DNA from: Dyella monticola
Lineage (GTDB): Bacteria; Pseudomonadota; Gammaproteobacteria; Xanthomonadales; Rhodanobacteraceae
NCBI RefSeq assembly: GCF_003363155.1
Contig: NZ_QRBE01000004.1
Location: forward strand, 34,003 to 98,002
DNA length: 64,000 nucleotides
Direction: 5' to 3'
Both the position numbers and the translations under genes were made by a program. Positions 52,630 to 61,883 of this stretch are shown one piece after another (position 1 is the stretch's first letter; each line of letters begins with the position of its first letter). Below the pieces are notes generated by a model, which saw only the letters and a list, made by a program, of their open reading frames with translations, made no database searches and was not told the origin of the DNA.

Positions 52630-54342
52630 TCACTGATACACATGCAGCCGATTGAAGATCCAGCCGTAATACGACTTCACCAGCGCCTTGTCCGCGCAAT
52701 CGGCATACAGACCGTTGCAGCGTTCACGCAGCGACGTCAACGCCGAAAAGTAGTCATCCATCGGCAAGTCGGCCGCCTTCAGCACCATGCCCGGCAAATG
52801 CGCAATATCCAGCATGGGGTACGTGGGTAACGCGGCGCCGGATACGTTGCTCTTGATCATGTAATAGGTGAGATAGTCCCGATACGGCACCAGGGCTGGC
52901 GGCAATGTACGCTGTAGTGTGCGCATCTGGTCGTCGAAGGACGGCTGGTGATCGCCGAAGTGCACGAGCACCGTGGGTTGCTCGCGATCGAGAAAGTCGT
53001 GTTCGAGACCCTTCATCGCGACATCCGAATCGTGCAGGCGCTGCAGATAGGTGTCGAAGTTCAGCGCAGCAAGCGGCGGCAAACCTCGCAGCAGGTTCTG
53101 GAACGGCTTGGGCAAGGTCGACATCGGATCGTCGTGCGGGCCATGCTGGTTGATGGTGAGGATCATCATGAAGATCGGCTGGCCAGGTCGCTTCAATTTA
53201 TCGTAGACGCGCTTGGCGGCATCGAACATTTGCTTGTCCGTTTCGTCCCAGTCGTCCAGGCCAAGCTCGCCCGCGCCGTAGAAATGATCGACGCCGTAAC
53301 CTTTGTAGGCATCGCGGCCATTGAGGAATTCACCGTGCGTCGGATAGATCGCCACCGTGATATAGCCGAGCTTTTTCAGCAGCCGTGGCAGTGAATCCTG
53401 CACGCGTGGTGCAAGCACATACGGTGCGTACATGCCGCCCGGGCCGAAGATGTCCTGCGGCATACCCGTCAGTGCAGCGAATTCGCTCACCCAGGTGCCG
53501 CCACCGAAGGTATGCACGCGCAGCATGCCGGTGCCGCGCGTGCGCGCATCAGGCTGGAACATGGCGAGCTTGCATTCGGGCACGATGCAATGCGCGTACG
53601 GTGCCGGATCGAAGGTGCTTTCCTCCAACACCTGCACGATGTCCGGGTAATGGCTCGGATCGATGGTCGATGGCACATTCGTAGCGGTCGCTTGCCAGTC
53701 ATGCGCGGCCGCCGCCTGATCAGAGGTCGCCGGCACGTGCACGCTGGAGTCGCGCAGGTTCACGAAGAAATTGGTGAGGTCCGCATCGTCGGACATCTTT
53801 TCCCATGCGCCACGCGCATGCACCTTTTCGAACGGTCCGGCGGGAAGCAGGCAAATCCAAAACACCAGCGCGCTGAGCACCATTCCACCCACACGCAGCG
53901 ACGCACGCGGCGCTGTGCGCAGATGGCGGAACAACTGCCGGTCGCCATACCACGCCAGCCACAGCACGATAGGTACGGCAATGATCACGCAGATGCCGAC
54001 ACTGTAGATATTTGGATAGCGCCGCAGCGTTTCGAACAGGCTGGAACGTACGTAGTAGACGAAATCCGCCGGCATCAGCGGCGATTCCAGATACTCCTCT
54101 TTGAGCACCGTGATGGCACGCAACAGCAGGAACAGGCCGCCGCTGAAAACCAGCGCGAAGGCCATGCGCGCGAACACGAACAGTGAGGCGCCGAACACGC
54201 ACAGCATCAGCGTCAGCACGAACAGCCGCTGTTCGAGCAGCGGTTCCTGCCAGGCGGTAAACCACACGCAAATGGCAAAGAATGCCCATCCGCAGACAGC
54301 AGTCACGCGGCTTCGCGAGGCGCGAAACGGAATCAACGGCAT
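52630..54342 (-). CDS. Membrane sulfatase-family protein (LTA synthase / phosphoglycerol transferase-like)
   Basis: A 570-residue protein with about five N-terminal membrane helices (residues 12-165) and a periplasmic alkaline-phosphatase-superfamily domain (about 225-550). Motifs: QVLEESTFDP (metal and nucleophile region), the nucleophile Thr probably in GGGTWVSEFAALTGM, YPTHGEFLNGRD, and VHFGDHQPSFDD. Such proteins transfer phosphoglycerol or phosphoethanolamine to glycans; the acceptor is unknown. AAGGGGA lies before the ATG. Its 3' end faces the effector genes, and a diverged copy of that end lies at 51654. Confidence 0.82.
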   Translation of the reverse strand: MPLIPFRASRSRVTAVCGWAFFAICVWFTAWQEPLLEQRLFVLTLMLCVFGASLFVFARMAFALVFSGGLFLLLRAITVLKEEYLESPLMPADFVYYVRSSLFETLRRYPNIYSVGICVIIAVPIVLWLAWYGDRQLFRHLRTAPRASLRVGGMVLSALVFWICLLPAGPFEKVHARGAWEKMSDDADLTNFFVNLRDSSVHVPATSDQAAAAHDWQATATNVPSTIDPSHYPDIVQVLEESTFDPAPYAHCIVPECKLAMFQPDARTRGTGMLRVHTFGGGTWVSEFAALTGMPQDIFGPGGMYAPYVLAPRVQDSLPRLLKKLGYITVAIYPTHGEFLNGRDAYKGYGVDHFYGAGELGLDDWDETDKQMFDAAKRVYDKLKRPGQPIFMMILTINQHGPHDDPMSTLPKPFQNLLRGLPPLAALNFDTYLQRLHDSDVAMKGLEHDFLDREQPTVLVHFGDHQPSFDDQMRTLQRTLPPALVPYRDYLTYYMIKSNVSGAALPTYPMLDIAHLPGMVLKAADLPMDDYFSALTSLRERCNGLYADCADKALVKSYYGWIFNRLHVYQ

Positions 54343-54502
54343 GGGTGTTCCCCTTGTGCTGGCGCCGGTGGGACGGCGCTATTCTGATTGTGAAAACCGC
54401 GTCATTTTAATGCTTTTGGCAGCCCGCAGGCGCACTGCCAGGCGCGAACTGTCACCCATATCTGCTAGGTTCATGCACTGATCGTCCGCTGCCCCTGGCC
54501 CC

Positions 54503-56536
54503 ATGTTCCGACATCCCCGTCTCAGCACCCTGCTCGCTGGTCTCCTGCTTGCCGGATGCACCGCCCAGATACATCAACTACCCCAGGCCGCGAAGCAGCA
54601 GCCCTTGCCAGACGGCCTGCGTGCCGACGTCGCCGTGCTGGAAACCACCGACCTGCACTCCAACGTCCTCAGTTACGACTACTACAAGCAGAAGGCCGAC
54701 CCCACGCTGGGCTTCGAGCGCACGGTGACGCTGATACGCAAGGCGCGCGATCAGTTCACCAACAGCCTGCTGTTCGACGCCGGCGACACCATCCAAGGCA
54801 GCGTGCTGGCCGATTACCAGGCCCAGGTGAACCGGGTGGAGTGCGGTCAAGAACTTGCGATCTACAAAGCCATGGACGCGATCGGCTACGACGGCGGCAC
54901 CATCGGCAACCATGAATTCAACTATGGCCTGACCTTCCTTTCGCAGGTCACCGGCACGCCGATGAACGTGGAAGACGGCACCACCCAGCACTGTGCCGGC
55001 CCCCATTACCCGCTGGTGCTGGCGAACGTGTACAGCACCCGCGACGACCAACCGATCTTCAAGCCGTGGACCATCGTCAACCGCAACATCGCCGCGTTCA
55101 CGCCCGACGGCAGCAAAGTCAGCGTGCCGCTGAAAATCGCCATCATCGGCTTCACCCCTCCACCGATCATGCAATGGGATAAGCAGAATCTGGAAGGCAA
55201 GGTGAAAGTCACCGGTGTGGTGGAAGCCGCGCAAAAGTACATGCCTGACATCCGGGCACAGCATCCGGACCTGGTGATCGCGATTCTGCATGGCGGCCTG
55301 AACACCGCGCCTTACACCCCGGATATGGAAAACGGCGGCTGGTATCTCGCCGGTGTGCCGGGTATCGACGTGCTGCTGCTCGGCCACGAGCACACGGAGT
55401 TCCCTGGTCCGCGTTTCGCGCATATGCAGCAGGTGGACGACACGCGCGGTTTCGTGCGCGGCGTGCCTGCCGTGATGGGCGGTTTCTTCGGCAAGGATCT
55501 GGGCGTGATCCGCTTGGCGCTAGTGCGCGAGCAGGGCCGCTGGACGATCGATAAAAGCAAAACCTTCAGCCAAGTGCAGCCGATCTGTCCGCCCATGCTG
55601 GTGGGCGGCAAACCCACGGTGTCACCGTCCAATTGCGTGCTGCCCGATCCGCAGATCCCACTGGTGGTTGGCAACGTGCAACAAGCCGCCGTGGATTACG
55701 TGAACACACCCATCGGACAAAGCACGGTGCGCATGAGCACGTACTTTGCCGACGAAGGCGACATGAGCGCACTCGCACCCGTGAATGCCGCAGAGATCGA
55801 TTACGTGCGCGATGCATTGAACACCGCGCATCCTGATCTCGCAAACGCACCGGTACTCGCTGCCGCCGCTGCATTCCGCAACGGCTTCGGCGGACCCGAC
55901 GATTACACCGACGTGCTACCTGGCGCGCTCACGTTGCGCAGTGCGGCGGACCTGTACTTTTATCCCAATACGCTGTCCGCGGTGAAAGTGGATGGTGCCG
56001 AGCTCAAGGCGTGGCTGGAAAAATCCGCCGAACGCTTCAACCGCATCGATCCGCACGCAACGGGCGAGCAGCCGCTGATCAACGAAAAATTTCCCGGTTT
56101 CAATTTTGATCAGATTCAAGGCGGTGTCAGCTACGTCATCGATGTTTCCAAACCCGCCGGTCTGCGCATCGAGCAGTTGCGCTATCACGATAAGCCAATA
56201 ACGCCATCACAAATCTTCGTGGTAGTGACCAACAACTACCGCGCGAGTGGTGGTGGCCGCTTCCCCGGTTTGGACGGCCATAACATCGTGCTCGCCGCGC
56301 CCGATGGCACACGGGAAATACTGGCGGAATGGCTGAAATCGCATCCCACGCTGAGTGCTGACGATCTACCGCGCGCCTCATGGCATTTCGCACGATTGAA
56401 AACGCGCGGCACGGTGGTATTTACCTCCGCCAGCGACAAACAGCCCGTGGCCGAAGCAGATGATTTGCACACCATTCGGCAGCTTCGCGACAATGGTGAT
56501 GGCACGGCGGTGTATGCGATCGATCTCGCGCATTGA
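54503..56536 (+). CDS. cpdB: 2',3'-cyclic-nucleotide 2'-phosphodiesterase/3'-nucleotidase lipoprotein
   Basis: A 677-residue periplasmic enzyme of the 5'-nucleotidase family. The signal ends in the lipobox LLAGC (Cys near residue 19), so it is probably membrane-anchored. Metallophosphatase motifs: TTDLHSN, FDAGDTIQGS, GNHEFNYG, AILHGG and LGHEHTEF. The C-terminal nucleotide-binding domain runs about 395-600 (YVNTPIGQSTVRMSTYF, AAFRNGFGG). It salvages nucleotides or breaks down cyclic nucleotides outside the cytoplasm. It is divergent from the sulfatase gene. Confidence 0.88.
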   Translation: MFRHPRLSTLLAGLLLAGCTAQIHQLPQAAKQQPLPDGLRADVAVLETTDLHSNVLSYDYYKQKADPTLGFERTVTLIRKARDQFTNSLLFDAGDTIQGSVLADYQAQVNRVECGQELAIYKAMDAIGYDGGTIGNHEFNYGLTFLSQVTGTPMNVEDGTTQHCAGPHYPLVLANVYSTRDDQPIFKPWTIVNRNIAAFTPDGSKVSVPLKIAIIGFTPPPIMQWDKQNLEGKVKVTGVVEAAQKYMPDIRAQHPDLVIAILHGGLNTAPYTPDMENGGWYLAGVPGIDVLLLGHEHTEFPGPRFAHMQQVDDTRGFVRGVPAVMGGFFGKDLGVIRLALVREQGRWTIDKSKTFSQVQPICPPMLVGGKPTVSPSNCVLPDPQIPLVVGNVQQAAVDYVNTPIGQSTVRMSTYFADEGDMSALAPVNAAEIDYVRDALNTAHPDLANAPVLAAAAAFRNGFGGPDDYTDVLPGALTLRSAADLYFYPNTLSAVKVDGAELKAWLEKSAERFNRIDPHATGEQPLINEKFPGFNFDQIQGGVSYVIDVSKPAGLRIEQLRYHDKPITPSQIFVVVTNNYRASGGGRFPGLDGHNIVLAAPDGTREILAEWLKSHPTLSADDLPRASWHFARLKTRGTVVFTSASDKQPVAEADDLHTIRQLRDNGDGTAVYAIDLAH

Positions 56537-56581
56537 TAAGCATGAGGCGACAGCGCAGCGCGATACAACCAAGGTTTCCCC

Positions 56582-56618
56582 TGAAACTATTAGTACTTGA
56601 CCTCATGCGATAGTTTCA
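56582..56618. promoter_or_regulatory. Inverted repeat upstream of the thr promoter
   Basis: TGAAACTAT (56582-56590) and ATAGTTTCA (56610-56618), a perfect 9-bp inverted repeat with a 19-bp gap, 12 bp before the thr -35 element. It could be an operator, or a weak terminator for cpdB; no T-run follows. Confidence 0.45.
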
Positions 56619-56629
56619 TTACGCAACTG

Positions 56630-56659
56630 TTGACAGCCGTTGCACTGCACAACTATTGT
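56630..56659 (+). promoter_or_regulatory. Candidate sigma-70 promoter of the thr operon
   Basis: TTGACA (56630-56635), an 18-bp spacer and TATTGT (56654-56659). It lies about 75 bp before the leader-peptide start, as expected for an attenuated operon. Confidence 0.6.
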
Positions 56660-56735
56660 CGAGCCCATGTCATCCGCATCCGCGCCAGCACGCATCGTTT
56701 TTGCATCGGTCAACACCGGTGATGCACGCGTTGCA

Positions 56736-56816
56736 ATGACGCATAACGCCACGATTATTACCACCACTACCGGAACCGGGACGACCGGGTCTGGGGTGGT
56801 GTCTGTGCGCGAATAG
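56736..56816 (+). CDS. thrL: Threonine operon leader peptide
   Basis: A 26-codon frame, MTHNATIITTTTGTGTTGSG followed by VVSVRE. Nine of the 26 codons are Thr and two are Ile, the same regulatory amino acids as in E. coli thrL. It lies between a plausible promoter and the homoserine dehydrogenase gene. A hairpin CCCGCC-N8-GGCGGG follows at 56835-56854. Ribosome stalling at Thr/Ile codons when these are scarce is expected to change folding of the downstream leader. Confidence 0.85.
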   Translation: MTHNATIITTTTGTGTTGSGVVSVRE

Positions 56817-56834
56817 TCTTCATACGCAAACGGT

Positions 56835-56902
56835 CCCGCCCTCGATGAGGCGGGCCGGCACACCACCGAACCGCCAGCGAGACGGGGCCTCAACCGGAGG
56901 CC
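56835..56902 (+). promoter_or_regulatory. thr leader hairpins, including one that covers the ribosome-binding site
   Basis: First hairpin: CCCGCC (56835-56840) with GGCGGG (56849-56854), with no T-run after it. Second: GGCCTC (56886-56891) with GAGGCC (56897-56902), loop AACCG, which buries the GGAGG ribosome-binding site (56896-56900) of the next gene. This suggests control of translation start, possibly instead of, or together with, transcription termination. Confidence 0.55.
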
Positions 56903-56905
56903 ACC

Positions 56906-58048
56906 ATGGAAAGCTGTGCATCACTCATTGCCGAACAACCGCATCGCCTGCCACCGTTGCAGGCAGCGACGTCGCGTCGGCGAACGTTGGCCGTCGGACT
57001 GATCGGCCCCGGACGCGTAGGCAGCGTGCTGCTGGCGCAATTGCGCGCCGCGCAGGAGCGCCTGCTGCGTGACGCAGGATTGGAGCTGAAACTGTGCGGC
57101 GTGGCCGCAAGCCGCCGCATGTGGCTCGATTGCGACGACCCCGAACTCAACGCACAGCACGATGCGCAAACCTGGCGGCCGACAGATCTGGAGCAATTCG
57201 CCGCCTACGTTCGCGGCGACGGTCAGCGCCACGCCATGCTGATTGATTGCAGCGCCAATGACGCCGTCGCTTCGAACTATCCGTATTGGCTCGCCGCGGG
57301 TGTGCATGTGGTGACGCCGAACAAGCTTGCCAACAGCGGCCCGCTGTCGCGCTGGCAAGCGATTCTCGCGGCCAGCCAGCACGGCGCGCGCTTCCGTTAC
57401 GAAGCCACGGTATGCGCCGGCCTGCCCGTGGTGCAGACGCTACGCGACCTGCTCGATACCGGCGATCAACTGCTATCCGTCGAAGGCATGTTCTCCGGCA
57501 CGCTGGCCTGGCTGTGTTGCCACTACGACGGCAAACGCCCCTTTTCCGCCCTGGTACGCGAGGCGCACGCGCTGGGCTACACCGAACCCGATCCGCGCGA
57601 GGATCTCTCCGGCATCGACGTGGCGCGCAAACTGGTGATTCTCGCGCGCGAAGCGGGTTGGCCGATGTCGCTGCACGACGTGGCCGTGGAAAGCCTGGTC
57701 CCACCCACCCTCGTGCACGTACCGCTGGACGAATTCATGGCACGGCTGGACGAACTGGATGCGCCGATGGCCGCGCGCCTGGCCGAAGCGCAGGCCGAAC
57801 GGGGCGTGCTGCGGCATGTGGCCAGTCTGGATCACAATGGCCGCGCGCAGGTGCGCCTGCAGGTGCTGCAGGCTTCGCACCCATTCGCTCACACGCGGCT
57901 AACGGATAACATCGTGCAATTCCGCACGCAGCGTTACCGTGATAATCCGCTGCTGGTGCAAGGTCCTGGTGCCGGTCCGGAAGTGACCGCCGCCGGGGTG
58001 TTCGCCGACCTGCTGCGCATCGCCGAATCCCTGGAGGCGCGCGCATGA
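56906..58048 (+). CDS. Homoserine dehydrogenase, monofunctional, ThrA-type
   Basis: A 380-residue enzyme converting aspartate semialdehyde to homoserine. It aligns with the C-terminal dehydrogenase half of bifunctional ThrA/MetL: NAD(P)-binding [33 protein letters not shown], then [29 protein letters not shown] and the C-terminal [20 protein letters not shown]. The aspartokinase half is missing: the frame starts at a well-placed ATG (GGAGG upstream) only 90 bp after the leader peptide. First structural gene of the operon; its last four bases overlap thrB. Confidence 0.9.
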   Translation: MESCASLIAEQPHRLPPLQAATSRRRTLAVGLIGPGRVGSVLLAQLRAAQERLLRDAGLELKLCGVAASRRMWLDCDDPELNAQHDAQTWRPTDLEQFAAYVRGDGQRHAMLIDCSANDAVASNYPYWLAAGVHVVTPNKLANSGPLSRWQAILAASQHGARFRYEATVCAGLPVVQTLRDLLDTGDQLLSVEGMFSGTLAWLCCHYDGKRPFSALVREAHALGYTEPDPREDLSGIDVARKLVILAREAGWPMSLHDVAVESLVPPTLVHVPLDEFMARLDELDAPMAARLAEAQAERGVLRHVASLDHNGRAQVRLQVLQASHPFAHTRLTDNIVQFRTQRYRDNPLLVQGPGAGPEVTAAGVFADLLRIAESLEARA

Positions 58049-59034
58049 ACGCTCCGTTTGCTGTGAAGCCATCCATGACCGCGCAACGCCTGCAAGCCGC
58101 TTCTGCCATTGCCTCTGCCAGCGTCGGCAACGTCGGCGTGGGCTTCGACATTCTCGGCCACTGCATCGCCGGCGCTTCCGATCGCGCGGATGTGCGGCGC
58201 ATCGATACACCGATCGTGCGCATCGCAAGCATCCAAGGCTGTGTCGACGTGCTCCCTACCGATGCGGCGCAAAACACTGCTGGTGCCGCGCTCATGGCTC
58301 TACGCAAAGCGCTGGGCTTACAACACGGTTTCGAACTCACGCTGCACAAAGGTATTGCGCTGGGCTCGGGCATGGGCGGATCGGCCGCTTCATGTGTGGC
58401 GGCGCTGGTGGCTGCCAATGCTTTACTGGAGCGGCCGTTGCCGCGTGAATCGCTGTACGGCTTTGCGCTGGAAGGCGAAGCGGTTGCCAGCGGCGGACGT
58501 CACGGTGACAACGTTGGGCCGATGTTGATGGGCGGCCTGGTACTGGCCACGCGCGATCGCCTGGTGCGCCTGCCGGTGCCGGCGAGCTGGCATTGTGCGC
58601 TGGTGCATCCACACGTCGTGCTGGAAACGCGCAAGGCCCGCGCGGCGCTCGCGGGCGATTACGCACTGGGCGAATTCGTGGCGCAATCGGCCAACCTCGC
58701 CTTGGTTCTGGCCGGCTGCTGGCGCGGCGATGCCGAGCTGGTACGCGAAGGCCTCAAGGATGTATTGGTCGAACCGCGCCGCGCACCGCTGGTACCGAAC
58801 TTCGCGCGCGTCAAGCAGGCCGCACTGGACCACAAGGCGCTCGGCGCGAGTATCTCCGGCGGCGGTCCGAGCGTGTTCGGCTGGTTCGAACATCGCGCCG
58901 AAGCGGAGGCCGCGGCTGACGCCATGCGCGGAGCCTTTGCAGAAGCAGGACTGGATAGCGATACGTTCGTTTCGCCAGTGGATGGGCCGGCCGCCTCGCT
59001 CGTTCCGACCGCGGATGCGGGTGAATGCGCATGA
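58045..59034 (+). CDS. thrB: Homoserine kinase
   Basis: ThrB, 329 residues, of the GHMP kinase family, phosphorylates homoserine. [17 protein letters not shown] is the N-terminal strand-loop, [19 protein letters not shown] the ATP-binding motif 2, and [15 protein letters not shown] motif 3. It overlaps the dehydrogenase gene at the start (ATGA) and thrC at the end (ATGA), so the three genes are translationally coupled. Confidence 0.94.
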   Translation: MNAPFAVKPSMTAQRLQAASAIASASVGNVGVGFDILGHCIAGASDRADVRRIDTPIVRIASIQGCVDVLPTDAAQNTAGAALMALRKALGLQHGFELTLHKGIALGSGMGGSAASCVAALVAANALLERPLPRESLYGFALEGEAVASGGRHGDNVGPMLMGGLVLATRDRLVRLPVPASWHCALVHPHVVLETRKARAALAGDYALGEFVAQSANLALVLAGCWRGDAELVREGLKDVLVEPRRAPLVPNFARVKQAALDHKALGASISGGGPSVFGWFEHRAEAEAAADAMRGAFAEAGLDSDTFVSPVDGPAASLVPTADAGECA

Positions 59035-60368
59035 GTGCACCCTTGCATTACGTCAGCACGCGTGGCGCCAGTCCCGCCGCCTCACTGAGCGAAGCCATTG
59101 CCGCCGGCCTTGCTCCGGATGGTGGCTTGTACGTGCCCGAACGCCTGCCCTCGCTGCGCGTGGACGCTTTCCGGTCCGACGGTACGCTCGCCGACACGGC
59201 CGCCACTTTGCTGGCGCCGTTTTTCGAGCATGATGCACTCTTCGGCGAGCTTGCTTCCATCTGCGCTGAAGCGCTCACGTTTCCGACACCGCTGCGATCG
59301 CTGCCACGGCATCCGAAGACCTTTGTGCTTGAGCTGTTCCATGGGCCCACCGCTGCGTTCAAGGATGTGGGTGCACGGTTTCTCGCTGCGTGTTTGCGTC
59401 GATTGCGCGGCCATAGCACAACACCACTGACGATTTTGGTAGCGACCTCAGGCGATACCGGTGCAGCGGTGGGAGCGGCGTTTCACCATCAGCCGGGTAT
59501 CAAGGTCGTGATCCTTTACCCGGACGGCCGCGTCTCACCGCGCCAGGCCCACCAGCTCGGCTGCTTTGGCGACAACGTGCAGGCGTTGCGTGTGCAAGGA
59601 AGTTTCGATGACTGCCAGCGCATGGTCAAAGCCGCGTTGAACGACGCCGCGCTGCAAGCGCAGTCGCCGCTATCCTCTGCCAACAGCATCAGCCTGGGCC
59701 GTCTGCTGCCGCAGATGAGCTATTACGCGCATGCCGCGCTCATCCATTGGCATGCGCACGGCTCGCCACTTAATGTGGTGGTGCCTACCGGGAATCTGGG
59801 TAACGCGCTGGCTGCAATGTGGGTGCGCGCGATGGGTTTGCCGATCGGGCAGATCAAATTGGCGTGCAATGCCAACACCACCTTGCCGGATTTTTTCACC
59901 GGTCACGACTACGCGCCGCGCCAGGCTGTGGCGACACTCGCCAATGCGATGGATGTGGGCGCACCCAGCAACTTCGAGCGCCTGCGTTGGACCTTTCCAG
60001 ATGCAGCGCGTTTGCGCACGCAATTACAAGCGCAAAGCGTAGACGACCACACGATCGCTGCGACCATCGCCATGCACGCGCGCGAACATGGTGAGGTGTT
60101 CTGTCCACACACCGCCACGGCCATGCATGGGTTGGATCAGCTTCGCGCCACCGGCGATAGCGCATCGTGGGCCGTGGTGGCAACGGCGCATCCGGCGAAG
60201 TTTGAGAGCGTGGTCGAGCCCTTGATTGGAAAGCCCGTCGATGTGCCGCCTGCACTCTCTGCTATGTTGCAGCGTTCTGCGTCTGCTGAGCCGATGGTGG
60301 CGGAAGAGGGTGCATTACGAACGTGGTTGCTGGACCAGGCGACACCAGGTATTGCAGCGGTTCTTTAA
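59031..60368 (+). CDS. thrC: Threonine synthase
   Basis: ThrC, 445 residues, a PLP enzyme that makes threonine from phosphohomoserine. PLP lysine in [16 protein letters not shown], phosphate loop [13 protein letters not shown], and the N-terminal [31 protein letters not shown] of the enteric-type group. I use the ATG at 59031, which overlaps the thrB stop; another ATG two codons upstream is less likely. A GC-rich palindrome lies 16 bp after the stop. Confidence 0.94.
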   Translation: MSAPLHYVSTRGASPAASLSEAIAAGLAPDGGLYVPERLPSLRVDAFRSDGTLADTAATLLAPFFEHDALFGELASICAEALTFPTPLRSLPRHPKTFVLELFHGPTAAFKDVGARFLAACLRRLRGHSTTPLTILVATSGDTGAAVGAAFHHQPGIKVVILYPDGRVSPRQAHQLGCFGDNVQALRVQGSFDDCQRMVKAALNDAALQAQSPLSSANSISLGRLLPQMSYYAHAALIHWHAHGSPLNVVVPTGNLGNALAAMWVRAMGLPIGQIKLACNANTTLPDFFTGHDYAPRQAVATLANAMDVGAPSNFERLRWTFPDAARLRTQLQAQSVDDHTIAATIAMHAREHGEVFCPHTATAMHGLDQLRATGDSASWAVVATAHPAKFESVVEPLIGKPVDVPPALSAMLQRSASAEPMVAEEGALRTWLLDQATPGIAAVL

Positions 60369-60384
60369 AGCATGCGAGATGCCA

Positions 60385-60413
60385 GTCCCCTCCCCTGCAA
60401 GCAGGGAAGGGAG
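60385..60413. repeat. GC-rich palindromic repeat after the thr operon
   Basis: CCCTCCCCTGCAAGCAGGGAAGGG, a single member of the repeat family at 9704 and 22991, between converging thrC and the GH1 gene. A plausible bidirectional terminator stem. Confidence 0.7.
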
Positions 60414-60435
60414 TGCAATCTCGACGCGCGGGAGA

Positions 60436-61788
60436 TCAACCCCCAAGCCCCTCACCATTCGTCTCGATCACCTTCGCATAAAACTTCGCCGATGCCTTCG
60501 GCGTGCGCTTCTGCGTCGCGTAATCCACGTGATACAAACCAAAACGCTTAGCGAAGCCCAGCGACCACTCCAGATTGTCGAGCAGCGACCACGCGTAGTA
60601 GCCCTTCACGTTCACCCCTGCTTCGATGCTCTGATGAAGCACGCGCAGATGCTTGCGCAGATACGTGATGCGCAATGGATCATCCACAACATCGCCCTCG
60701 GCAACCGGCGGATCGTAAAAAGCCGCACCATTCTCGGTGATGTAAAGCGGCAAATCGCCATAGCGCTGCTTGAACCACATCAGGGTATCGGCGAGGCCTT
60801 GCTCATAGACCTCCCAATCCGTTTCCGTGTGCGTGACATTGGCTTGACGCACGCGTGATGCCCTGCACGGATATCCCTCGTCATCGTGTTTCACGACCGA
60901 GCGGGTGTAATAGTTGATGCCCACGAAATCGACCGCCTGATTGGTGAGCCGGAAATCGTCCGCGGGAAAATCAGGCCACGCCTCGCCGAATATTTCCTTC
61001 AGTTCCGGCGGATAGGAACCCAGCAAGGCCGGATCGGCAAATTGTTCGTTCATGTAGGCATGCGCGCGCTGGGTTGCGGCGATGTCCTCCGGTTTTTTCG
61101 ACGCCGGATACTTGGGTTCGATGTTGAACACCACGCCGATTTCATGCCGACCCGTGGCGCGATACGCTTCAATCGCCGCACCGCTGGCACGCATCAGGTT
61201 GTGCGCGGCGATCGGCGCTTCGTATTTGCTGCGGTGTCCCGGCGCGAGCTTGCCTAACAGGTAGCCGCCGTCGGTGACGACCCACGGTTCATTGATGGTG
61301 GACCAGCGTCGCACCCGATCGTCCAGCGCCTTGAACATCACGCTCGCGTATTCGGCAAACCAGTGGGCGCTGTCGCGATTGAGCCAACCGCCGCGATCAT
61401 CGAGTGCAGCCGGCAGATCCCAGTGGAACAGGGTCGCATTGGGTTCGATGCCGTTTTCCAGCAAGGCATCGACTAGCCGCGAATAAAAATCCACGCCTTT
61501 CTGATTGATGCGGCCGGTGCCTTCCGGCAACACGCGCGCCCACGCCACGCTGAAGCGGTAGCTTTGCAGACCCAGCGCGCGCATCAGCTGCACATCATCC
61601 TGGTAGCGGCGATAGTGATCGCAAGCGATATCGCCATGATCGTCATTGGCCATCATGCCGGGCGTATGCGCGAAGCGCTGCCAGATGCTCGGCCCCGCGC
61701 CATCGGCCAGGGGCGAGCCTTCGATCTGATAGGCCGAGGTGGCGGCGCCCCAAATGAAGTCGTCCGGGAAGCGGTAGCTACGGGTCAT
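60436..61788 (-). CDS. Beta-glucosidase (GH1)
   Basis: A 450-residue cytoplasmic enzyme. N-terminal FPDDFIWGAATSAYQIEGS is the GH1 signature; the acid/base Glu is in TINEPW and the nucleophile Glu in YITENGA. Late WSLLDNLEWSLGFAKRFGL completes the active site. I start at MTRSYRFPDD (61788), where GGAGAG lies nine bases upstream; the frame to 61812 adds eight residues. With the adjacent sugar ABC transporter it probably degrades imported beta-glucosides such as cellobiose. Confidence 0.93.
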   Translation of the reverse strand: MTRSYRFPDDFIWGAATSAYQIEGSPLADGAGPSIWQRFAHTPGMMANDDHGDIACDHYRRYQDDVQLMRALGLQSYRFSVAWARVLPEGTGRINQKGVDFYSRLVDALLENGIEPNATLFHWDLPAALDDRGGWLNRDSAHWFAEYASVMFKALDDRVRRWSTINEPWVVTDGGYLLGKLAPGHRSKYEAPIAAHNLMRASGAAIEAYRATGRHEIGVVFNIEPKYPASKKPEDIAATQRAHAYMNEQFADPALLGSYPPELKEIFGEAWPDFPADDFRLTNQAVDFVGINYYTRSVVKHDDEGYPCRASRVRQANVTHTETDWEVYEQGLADTLMWFKQRYGDLPLYITENGAAFYDPPVAEGDVVDDPLRITYLRKHLRVLHQSIEAGVNVKGYYAWSLLDNLEWSLGFAKRFGLYHVDYATQKRTPKASAKFYAKVIETNGEGLGG

Positions 61789-61883
61789 GACGCTAGACTC
61801 TCCATGCCGCACTGCGGCTTGATGTAACCGATTACGCGGCGAGAATAGCCGATCGCGGCAAGTAAACGGGATAACGCATTTCG

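Noticed and set aside
58504-58519. GTGACAACGTTGGGCC inside thrB, resembling the nag operator
   Set aside because: It lies within coding sequence encoding the conserved HGDNVGP segment and far from any nag promoter.
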